From Protopterus annectens (Eukaryota; Chordata; Ceratodontiformes; Protopteridae): a DNA stretch of 64,000 nucleotides. The notes beneath the pieces are model-generated. The model had not been told where the DNA came from, did not search any database, and saw nothing but the letters and a program-made list of their open reading frames with translations. The stretch's first letter is position 1; each line of letters opens with the position of its first letter. This document shows positions 46,955-54,171 of this stretch, one piece after another. The stretch spans positions 1,865,689,983-1,865,753,982 of the forward strand of contig NC_056729.1 in NCBI RefSeq assembly GCF_019279795.1. The letters are read 5' to 3'. Position numbers and translations under genes: made by a program.

Positions 46955-47503
46955 ATTATTGCACCAGAACCTAAATTCGCTTATAGACTGAGTTTAAATT
47001 TAAAAGAGATCTTAGAACAAGGAAGTAATCACATCTACAAACCCCATTGTGGAATGTATAAGTGTGAATGTTGTTCTTGGTGCAAGTATATCAAGACTGT
47101 TAGTTCCATTACAATACGGAAGCATAGGATTTATATTAATAATAAATTCAACTGTAATTCTAAGGGAGTTATTTATTTGGGAATTTGTGCCCTATGTACA
47201 TCATTTTACGTGTGCAAAACTGACAGAAGTTTTAAACACCGTGTACATGAACATATTTATGCCATTAATAAGCAGAATTATTGTAATGCTTTGGCTAGGC
47301 ATGTTATACAGAATCCCGGCCATAATTTCCAATTTGTTATCATTGATTGTATTTATGATACAGGGCGGGGGGGTCCAGCTAGCCTAAAATTGGAGGAGAA
47401 AGAAATTCTATGGCAGCTTAAGCTTGATGCAAATTCACCACCAGGGCTAAATGAAATAATTTCAATTAAAAGTTTGCTTAAATTAAAAGCATTATATAGG
47501 TAG
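46955..47503 (+). CDS. Penelope-like GIY-YIG endonuclease (C-terminal part of ORF)
   Basis: An open frame of 182 codons runs from the insert's edge to a stop ending at 47503; the first internal ATG is at 47054. Part one is a Cys-rich linker (HCGMYKCECCSWCKYI) like the zinc-finger linker of Penelope-like elements. Part two is the GIY-YIG domain: VIYLGICALCTSFYVCKTDR, with VIY for GIY and YVC for YIG (the usual glycine is replaced), the catalytic arginine in FKHRVHEH, the metal-binding glutamate in LEEKEILWQLKLD and the closing asparagine in PPGLNE. It nicks DNA for target-primed insertion. The N-terminal RT is absent because of 5' truncation, so this copy is not autonomous. Confidence 0.85.
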   Translation: MIAPEPKFAYRLSLNLKEILEQGSNHIYKPHCGMYKCECCSWCKYIKTVSSITIRKHRIYINNKFNCNSKGVIYLGICALCTSFYVCKTDRSFKHRVHEHIYAINKQNYCNALARHVIQNPGHNFQFVIIDCIYDTGRGGPASLKLEEKEILWQLKLDANSPPGLNEIISIKSLLKLKALYR

Positions 47504-47740
47504 TTATTACTACCATTTGTTTTATACCATTAATATAGGTATACATTTATTTGTTTGTTAATTTCTTTATTAATAATATATACCTTTTAATATTATGTAG
47601 TAAATATTCAATACCTTGGTCCTATATGAGCATTTTCTCTTTTAAAAATTGCTGTTTGATTTAGTAATTAATTAATTATGCAATTTATGACATCAGAATA
47701 TGTTCACTATTTAAGCAATGCGCTAAGATGGCTATTTTAT

Positions 47741-47780
47741 CTGAAGAAGTTTACAATTTGCCAGTAAACGAAAGCGCTAA
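47741..47780 (+). ncRNA. Hammerhead-ribozyme-like motif in the Penelope 3' UTR
   Basis: CTGAAGA fits the conserved CUGANGA core. It is followed by a perfect 6-bp stem GTTTAC / GTAAAC with a 9-base loop, the conserved GAAA, then the palindrome GCGC and TA, which could form a short (dimer-type) stem III and an NUH cleavage triplet. One extra A lies between core and stem II, and stem I pairing is weak. Penelope-like elements are known to carry type I hammerheads. Activity of this copy is doubtful. Confidence 0.45.
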
Positions 47781-47939
47781 TTCATTTAAGCAGTTGCCAG
47801 TGTGGTTTGTCTTCTTTCTTTGAATTTTATCAGAATCCATTTGTCCTTTGTTATAATGTGCCAGTTTCTTGAGAATAAAGATAATTTTCCGCCTAAAGGT
47901 GCTTCTCTTTGAGCCTTGGTAGGCGGGGAGAAAGGTAGG

Positions 47940-49757
47940 TCATTGTGATTCTCCCTGTGGTGCAGGTGAACTACCTGTGCCACTTCTCTGATTTTGTGGT
48001 TGCCATTGGCGGCCCCTGTAGGAGCCTCGGTAATGCCCTCTACCTCGTGCACGCCTGTTCTTTCCCCTTTGAAACTTGTCAGAGTCTGGAAAGGACCAAT
48101 TCTTTGAAGGCCAATTCCTGCTGAATCTGGGTGGCTGAACCTGGAGGAAATCCTTGACAGTCTGTACTGATTTTGCCTTTTCCTCAATAGACTTCAACAC
48201 ATCCTGAGCATTAGTACCAAAAAGCTTCTGTTTTTCCAGAGGTGCGTCCAGGAGCTTTATTTTAACATGATCCGGCAGTGGCTGTTGTTTCAACCAAGCA
48301 TGTCTATGGATAACGGCCCCTGTCATGGCTGCCCTACAGGAAGCTTCCAATGCATCATAACCACACTGAAGAAAATGATTGCTAACCTGCTGAGTATTAT
48401 GAACCAAATCCTGCAATGCCTTTCTATCTATAGGCTCAGGAGAGGCTAGTTTTTTCTGCAAATCATCCATTAAGTAATCCCGGTACTGAAACATATGAAA
48501 AAGGCAATTAAGTGACCTCATGGCAAGGGTGGAAGAGGTATAAACTTTTTTGCCCCATCTCTCCAGGGACCTAGCTTCCCTGTCTGCTGGCAGAGGGTTT
48601 TTGGCCGTGGAAGTAGCCACTCCTTTGGGGCCTTGTGAAATAGTTTCTAGATCCACAGAGTGGGCCTTAGAGAGATGCTTATGAGTTTCAGGGACCCTGT
48701 AATATCTGTCTGGCTTGACAGGAGCAGGAAGCAGAGAATCAGGGGAAGCACTGGAGTCTGAGAGAACATCATCCAGGACATCCAACACTGGAGGGATAGC
48801 TAAAGGTCTGTGCTGGGGTAACTTAAGGAAGGTACGAAGCCTTTTCCTAGAATCAGAAAATTCCTGACCCTGCCACTTAAAATGTTCTCTCATGGAGTGG
48901 AGGACTTCACCGAAGGAAATATCCTCTGGAGGAGAGGCAGAGGGAATTGAATCCTCAGCATCAGAGTCCTCATAGTCCTGGAAGGATTCTTCTTGGGCAT
49001 CCGAATGCTCTGAATCCCCAGAGGCTTCACCTGAAGAGAGGGTGTCTGCCTGCTCAGTTCTAGGCCTTTTTTCTGCAGGCGGCTGAGAACCTCTGTCTGG
49101 GTGAGGCTGAGAACCCCTGATAAGAGAGATTAGATCTGCAGCTAGAGTCATGATCTGTCTGTCAGAAGCAGGGGCCTGAGAAGTAGGTTTAGGATGGGCC
49201 TTGGCTTGGCTGGCAGCCTTAGCACGTGCAAAGGCCTTGATGGACATGGATACCGGAGGCCTAGCTGCCCCACGTGCAGGGGTAACCTTGTCCACAGGAA
49301 TGGTGTCGGGTAGATCCAGAGCTTCGGTTTCTGGAGGAAAATCAACAACCGGCACCGGTGAAATCTCTGGGACCGAAGAACATGTTAACGCGGTGTCGTC
49401 GGCCTGGAGCGATTGAATTACAGCTTCCGAAGGGACCGATGCACTCGCGGAGGGCTTAGGAGTGGTATCAGTGGAAGACGCGGGCCGAGGATGTCGGTCC
49501 CGGTCCTTTCGTTTTTTGGTAGTTTGTGCTGTCGGTTGTTCCGACGGCATGATGTAAGCGTAGGATTCGCCAAAAAAGTCTTCGGCAAATTCTGCCCGGC
49601 GCCTGAGAGTGCGCTTATTAAAGCAAGCACAGGCAGCACAGGCCGAGACGTCGTGGTCTGGGCCCAGGCAAGGGAGGCAGTAAGAATGGAAGTCCTTGTG
49701 AGGTATTTGTTTACCACAAGACAAACAATTATTAACTTTTTCAATTTTTTCTGACAT
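47940..49757 (-). CDS. DIRS copy 3 gag-like ORF1, open along its whole length
   Basis: 605 codons from the ATG at 49757, chosen because it aligns with the gag starts at 2221 and 29340; the open frame extends 90 codons further upstream into the terminal repeat, which is probably untranslated leader. Order: Cys/His module (VNNCLSCGKQIPHKDFHSYC, then LPCLGPDHDVSAC), basic KKRKDRDRH stretch, long Ser/Pro/acidic region, conserved DRYYRVPETHKHL block, AVIHRHAWLKQQPLPDHVKI block, and a basic RARGRGHYRGSYRGRQW tail. Its end overlaps the start of the RT reading. The role is inferred to be RNA binding and particle-like assembly, by analogy with DIRS ORF1 proteins. Confidence 0.88.
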   Translation of the reverse strand: MSEKIEKVNNCLSCGKQIPHKDFHSYCLPCLGPDHDVSACAACACFNKRTLRRRAEFAEDFFGESYAYIMPSEQPTAQTTKKRKDRDRHPRPASSTDTTPKPSASASVPSEAVIQSLQADDTALTCSSVPEISPVPVVDFPPETEALDLPDTIPVDKVTPARGAARPPVSMSIKAFARAKAASQAKAHPKPTSQAPASDRQIMTLAADLISLIRGSQPHPDRGSQPPAEKRPRTEQADTLSSGEASGDSEHSDAQEESFQDYEDSDAEDSIPSASPPEDISFGEVLHSMREHFKWQGQEFSDSRKRLRTFLKLPQHRPLAIPPVLDVLDDVLSDSSASPDSLLPAPVKPDRYYRVPETHKHLSKAHSVDLETISQGPKGVATSTAKNPLPADREARSLERWGKKVYTSSTLAMRSLNCLFHMFQYRDYLMDDLQKKLASPEPIDRKALQDLVHNTQQVSNHFLQCGYDALEASCRAAMTGAVIHRHAWLKQQPLPDHVKIKLLDAPLEKQKLFGTNAQDVLKSIEEKAKSVQTVKDFLQVQPPRFSRNWPSKNWSFPDSDKFQRGKNRRARGRGHYRGSYRGRQWQPQNQRSGTGSSPAPQGESQ

Positions 49758-49879
49758 TGGCTGAGGCAAGAAAAAATGTTCCCCAACGGGGTACTTAGCT
49801 TTTAGATGACTTCGGTAACTGAAAACACAGGAGCTGACCGACCGGCACTCGCGAACTGCTTCTGCTTCGGGCACCACAC

Positions 49880-50050
49880 GGCAAGAAAGACTGAAGAAGA
49901 TGGCGTCGGCTGATGCTTTTATACCCCAGCCGCTCTGACGTCGGGGAGGAGGCGACATCGGCCGATGCCGGACCCAGACTTTGGAATCTGGCCGACCGAA
50001 GGGCTGCCTGAGGCAGGACAAACCCATATGTCAGGACTGCAGTTGCATTC
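49880..50050 (-). promoter_or_regulatory. DIRS copy 3 upstream ITR with CRE-like site and TATA box
   Basis: On the minus strand CGACGTCA (49936-49943, one base off TGACGTCA) lies about 15 bp upstream of GGGGTATAAAAG (TATA at 49917-49923). The gag ATG is about 160 bp further on. Confidence 0.7.
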
Positions 50051-50088
50051 TTGAAGGACATCTGCCCTGCAGCAATACCAAAGTTCAG

Positions 50089-50106
50089 ATCCGAGTCACT
50101 GCACCA
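50089..50106 (-). promoter_or_regulatory. Retroviral primer-binding site (tRNA-His type)
   Basis: Minus strand TGGTGCAGTGACTCGGAT, three bases after the 5' LTR. It complements the 3' end of vertebrate tRNA-His (recalled ATCCGAGTCACGGCACCA) at 17 of 18 positions. Confidence 0.8.
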
Positions 50107-50109
50107 AAT

Positions 50110-50728
50110 TGTTATGGTCATAAATAAATAACATTAAGAATTTACCTTATATGCCTTCAGTCAGGAACAACACTTTAGGATGTGCAAACAGAAATTTTAT
50201 TCTTACAGTGCTGGGAGACAATCTTCGATGTTAAATCAGTCCCTCTGAAGAGAAACAACCTACATCTTTTATATATTTTTCTTATCAAACCTGGTCATGC
50301 ACTTTCATTACGTTACAATAACTCTAGCTGATAGAAAACTTTACAAATGTCCTCATCCCTCGTGATTTTTGCCTTGGACTTCATGTGAACACCTTTCTAT
50401 ACATGATCCACCTGTTCCAAGGAGTCTTGTTTCTGACCTTGGGTTTTTCAAACCTTTTCTAGCAACAACGCACCATGTCCTGGATGAGTCAGGCTAACAA
50501 ATTCTTTTTTTATTTTAACTAGCATGCCTTCACTTCATGCGACGTACTTTTTTCCTTATTGTATTTTAAAATAATGCAGTTAGGACACAGCAATACTTTA
50601 GCTTATGAAGCTGTATTTTTCCCAGCCCTGCATACAAATTATATTTGTGTTTTAACAATCATATTATAGCATCATTAATGAAACTGAAATTAATATAGAT
50701 TTTGATAAGCTGATCTTGTCCCATAACA
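50110..50728 (-). repeat. Retroviral 5' LTR
   Basis: 619 bp, begins TGTTATGGGACAAG and ends GACCATAACA on the minus strand. It is the partner of 35143-35763 with about 8% difference plus several small indels by eye. Confidence 0.92.
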
Positions 50729-50755
50729 GAATCTTATCTTATCTATCTTATAGTT

Positions 50756-51260
50756 ATAAAGTTACCCATAAACGTTTTCATTTTGTGACACCTGCTATTA
50801 AGTCATAGACAATTTTACCTGTCAGCTCACTCACACCTGTATTTCTTTTTTTGTGCTCTTCTGTTTGATACCCACAGCTTTGTGTCATTGTGCCATCTTT
50901 GACCAGATGACTTACCAGTTAATAAAAGCACAGTGCATAATAAATTGCATTAAGTCTGCTAGTCTGGGATGTAATGCAGCTGAGTTACTAAACGCGGTTT
51001 ATCATTAGTTAATCATAGTTTGATGTCTACATTCATATTTTCATAACTGAGTAGGTTGCAGGCTATTGAGGGGTGCAGTGTGAAATGTTATGGGAGTAAA
51101 CCACAGAATACACGGTCACTGTCCATATATAGTGCACTACACTGGAGATGATATTTGTTAACAGTTGTAAAGGCAGGCAATGTTTCCCTGTGTGCATTAA
51201 CACTTCTAGTACTAATTTGTTTAGATACTATTGTGTGATATCAGGTAGGACCTTGGATTT
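50756..51260. other. Unassigned stretch
   Basis: AT-rich DNA right of the split LINE tail; nothing recognised. Confidence 0.35.
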
Positions 51261-51264
51261 TAAT

Positions 51265-51440
51265 TATTGTATTTTGTTTTACATTTGTTACCGGGAGAGT
51301 CTGACTGGGAGAACCCATTTTCAGTGGAGGCTCAGTTAGAAAAGCTCCACATAGTGACAGTACATGATAATAACATATGCTGAAGAAAACTCTACTGAAA
51401 CCATAACTGTACGTGGAACAGCTTTACAGATATTGCATGT
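51265..51440 (-). repeat. LINE 3'-end fragment (AAAT-tailed family, antisense)
   Basis: ttttacatttgttaccggga, then ccattttcagtggaggctca, then agaaaagctcca matches 9070-9155. It is a truncated relic. Confidence 0.6.
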
Positions 51441-51537
51441 TTTTATATCATTTATCTAAGAAACCATAATTTATTCATATTTCTGTAAATATGTCACTGA
51501 CCAAGCACTAAGAAAGGAACTTGCTTCATGTGTTAAT

Positions 51538-51806
51538 AGGTTCATAGGTGTTTACTAGGCTAACAACCACAAGGGCCTTTTTAAGCATAGCCATGCACCC
51601 CAAATCTTTGACAAGTTCTGATACCCTTGATAAGGGTAAGCATGGACCTTCGAGATGAACCATTTACAGGTTACCTGTGTCCATTAGAGACATAGGTGCC
51701 ACACCAGGGATGAATTTCCAGTTTCCCATCCAGTTGTCCAAGTTACACTTGAATTGGGTTAGGGAGGAACTGTGCTTCACATGGATGGGGAGCCTTTTTC
51801 ATAGAT
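51538..51806 (-). repeat. CR1-like LINE 3'-end fragment (antisense)
   Basis: Family signature ggttcataggtgtttactag, then gggcctttttaagcatagcc, then the RT-tail stretch tttcccatccagttgtccaa. It is the same family as 40548-40998. Confidence 0.6.
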
Positions 51807-51807
51807 A

Positions 51808-52111
51808 GTACAGATTTTTGCAGAACATCCGTATTTTTCCCTCACATTTTTGGTCCAGTTTTCTTAAAATTGTGGTTTTCTGGCAAATTTGTGGCAAATC
51901 ATTAAAGACTGAAGTTAGAAAATAATGATAGACATTTGATGTTCAGACTTCATACCCTTCAGAAAATTAATGCTAATGCAAAACCTGTTATTCTATCAAC
52001 TAAGTTTGTAGGAGCAATATTTAAAAATTGTCCCTATTTTTGGTCCTTTGTCCCACTTTTATATATGACTTTGTCCAGATTTCTTGTTCTAAGTGGTTGA
52101 GAGGTATGTGG
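51808..52111 (-). mobile_element. TIR element of the CATACCTCTCAAC family, copy 3 (one end lost)
   Basis: Reverse orientation relative to copies 1 and 2. Its intact end is at the right (gttgagaggtatg, 52099-52111). The other end is missing where it meets the LINE fragment. Interior phrases gtccagatttcttgttc and gagcaatatttaaaaattgt match the other copies. Confidence 0.65.
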
Positions 52112-53613
52112 GCCCTGCTCGGAGTGTGCATTACCTAGTCCAGGGTGTTTGTGGTGAAAAAATCCACAAAACGCTAAGCCTGCGAGTTAGGGGTAGTGTG
52201 CATTTCCCAGTCTGTACAGGGGTTAATGTTTCCCATGAATAGGGTGTTTGGTTGGGTGGTGAGCACCTGTAGTAGGTCTAAGTAAGAGTTGAGTCTCATG
52301 GGTCATAGAGGGTGACCGGTAGCTGGCCAGGACATGGTAAGGAACCTTGTCTGTGGAGACTTGAATGTGGATGAACTCGGGGCATCATTCTGTTTAACCA
52401 GTTTGGAGATTTATTTGTTGCTAACGTAGATCAAGACACCTCCATCTTTAGCCCCTGTCTATGCTGCTGTTGGTCTAAATGTATGGGAGACACAGTAGCC
52501 TTCCACTGCCAAAGTACTTCCTGTGGCTTCATAAGAAGTCTCAGTAACAGCACAGATGTCTACCCTGTCCAGGGTGAGGAAAGCTTGTAGGGTGTGGAGT
52601 TTCTTGATTAGGCTCCTAGCACTGAGCAGTAACATCTTAAGATTACTTTGAATTTTTTTATTTTTTGCTATATTGATAGTTTTGTCATTCTGACATTGCC
52701 AAACAAAGATTCTAAGGGGGGTATATAAAGTTTTATCCAACATCTGAAATTGTGTGTGTGTGTGCGTGGGGGGGTGCAGACTATCCTTGGGAAAGCAAAG
52801 TGGTCTGTTAACCATGTCCTCCTATGCTGATAGATATTGTGTGTGTGTGTGTGGGGGGGGGTGCAGACTATCCTTGGGAAAGCAAAGTGGTCTGTTAAGC
52901 ATGTCCTCCTATGCTGATAGATATTGTGTGTGTGTGTGTGTGTGTGTGTGGGGGTGCAGACTATCCTTGGGAAAGCAAAGTGGTCTGTTAACCATGTCTT
53001 CCTATGCTGATAGATATTGTGTGTGTGTGTGTGGGGGGGTGCAGACTATCCTTGGGAAAGCAAAGTGGTCTGTTAACCATGTCCTCCTATGCTAATAGAT
53101 ATTGTGTGTGTGTGTGTGGGGGGGGTGCAGACTATCCTTGGGAAAGCAAAGTGGTCTGTTAACCATGTCCTCCTATGCTGATAGATATTGTGTGTGTGTG
53201 TGTGTGTGGGGGTGCAGACTATCCTTGGGAAAGCAAAGTGGTCTGTTAACCATGTCCTCCTATGCTGATAGATATTGTGTGTGTGGGAGTGCAGACTATC
53301 CTTGGGAAAGCAAAGTGGTCTGTTAACCATGTCCTCCCATGCTGATAGATATTGTGTGTGTGTGTGTGTGTGGGGGGGGGGTGCAGACTATCCTTGGGAA
53401 AGCAAAGTGGTCTGTTAACCATGTCCTCCTATGCTGATAGATATTGTGTGTGTGTGTGTGTGTGTGGGGGGGGGGGTGCAGACTATCCTTGGGAAAGCAA
53501 AGTGGTCTGTTAACCATGTCCTCCTATGCTGATAGATATTGTGTGTGTGGGGTGCAGACTATCCTTGGGAAAGCAAAGTGGTCTGTTAACCATGTCCTCC
53601 TATGCTGATAGAT

Positions 53614-53651
<38 letters not shown>

Positions 53652-54135
53652 GGGGGTGCAGACTATCCTTGGGAAAGCAAAGTGGTCTGTTAACCATGTC
53701 CTCCTATGCTGATAGATATTGTGTGTGTGTGTGTGGGTGCAGACTATCCTTGGGAAAGCAAAGTGGTCTGTTAACCATGTCCTCCTATGCTGATAGATAT
53801 TGTGTGTGTGTGTGGGTGCAGACTATCCTTGGGAAAGCAAAGTGGTCTGTTAACCATGTCCTCCTATGCTGATAGATATTGTGTGTGTGTGTGTGTGGGG
53901 TGCAGGCGATCCTTGGGAAAGCAAAGTGGTCTGTTAACCATGTCCTCCTATGCTGATAGATATTGTGTGTGTGTGTGTGGGGGGGTGCAGACTATCGTTG
54001 GGAAAGCAAAGTGGTCTGTTAACCATGTCCTCCTATGCTGATAGATATTGTGTGTGTGTGTGTGTGGGGGGGGGGACAGACTTTCCTTGGGAAAGCAAAG
54101 TGGTCTGTTAACCATGTCCTCCTATGCTGATAGAT

Positions 54136-54171
<36 letters not shown>

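Larger units (their letters stand above)
46955..47831 (+). mobile_element. Penelope-like element, 3' part, nested in DIRS copy 3
   Basis: About 877 bp of plus-strand sequence that splits the DIRS RT between its KDKWIL and DIIDKGYRF segments. It begins inside the Penelope ORF (APEPKFAYRLSLNLKEILEQ, the linker between RT and endonuclease), carries the GIY-YIG endonuclease and ends in a UTR with a hammerhead-like motif. It is 5'-truncated: no RT is present. A clear duplication was not found; cataatc and cagaatc at the edges are similar at best. Confidence 0.85.
45180..47950 (-). pseudogene. DIRS copy 3 RT / RNase H region, split by the Penelope insert (fossil)
   Basis: The N-terminal piece lies right of the insert (APLGGKLSLFSRNWHIITKD); the rest is left of it (RLFLVPRKEKQWRPILDLAV, YPYLDDCLIQ, then TTDASDHGWGAHMEG and DNTTVMWYINKQGGTHSYPL, then the DLFASHLNHHLERF block). 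The part left of the insert is open for 591 codons. Confidence 0.88.
43674..50061 (-). mobile_element. DIRS-type retrotransposon, copy 3, nested in the retrovirus (fossil)
   Basis: Minus-strand element of 6.39 kb, or about 5.5 kb without its own Penelope insert (46955-47831). Inverted terminal repeats lie at 43720-43892 and 49880-50050. The internal complementary region at about 44050-44155 joins the complements of both ends. The gag frame is open along its whole length; few breaks elsewhere. It inserted into the retroviral leader about 30 bp inside the primer site, without a target duplication. It is the best preserved of the copies here. Confidence 0.92.
35139..50732 (-). mobile_element. 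Gamma/epsilon-type endogenous retrovirus (fossil) with nested insertions
   Basis: LTRs lie at 35143-35763 (3') and 50110-50728 (5'), both bounded by TG/CA, with the 4-bp target duplication GAAT at 35139-35142 and 50729-50732. Next to the 5' LTR is a tRNA-His-type primer site, and a polypurine tract abuts the 3' LTR. Order on the minus strand is gag (about 42650-41000), pro (about 40520-40080), RT/RNase H (about 40010-38460), integrase (about 38340-37190), env (about 37000-36080). Without the DIRS insert (43674-50061) and a LINE fragment (40548-40998) it is about 8.8 kb. It is broken, with more than ten interruptions. The LTRs differ at roughly 8% of positions by eye, so it is an old insertion. 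Confidence 0.92.

Noticed and set aside
47054-47503. Independent homing endonuclease gene
   Set aside because: The flanking linker and UTR place it as the C-terminal domain of a Penelope-like element.
49758-50027. 90-codon N-terminal extension of the DIRS gag-like ORF
   Set aside because: It lies in the terminal repeat across the TATA box, and the related copies begin at the inner methionine (2221 and 29340).
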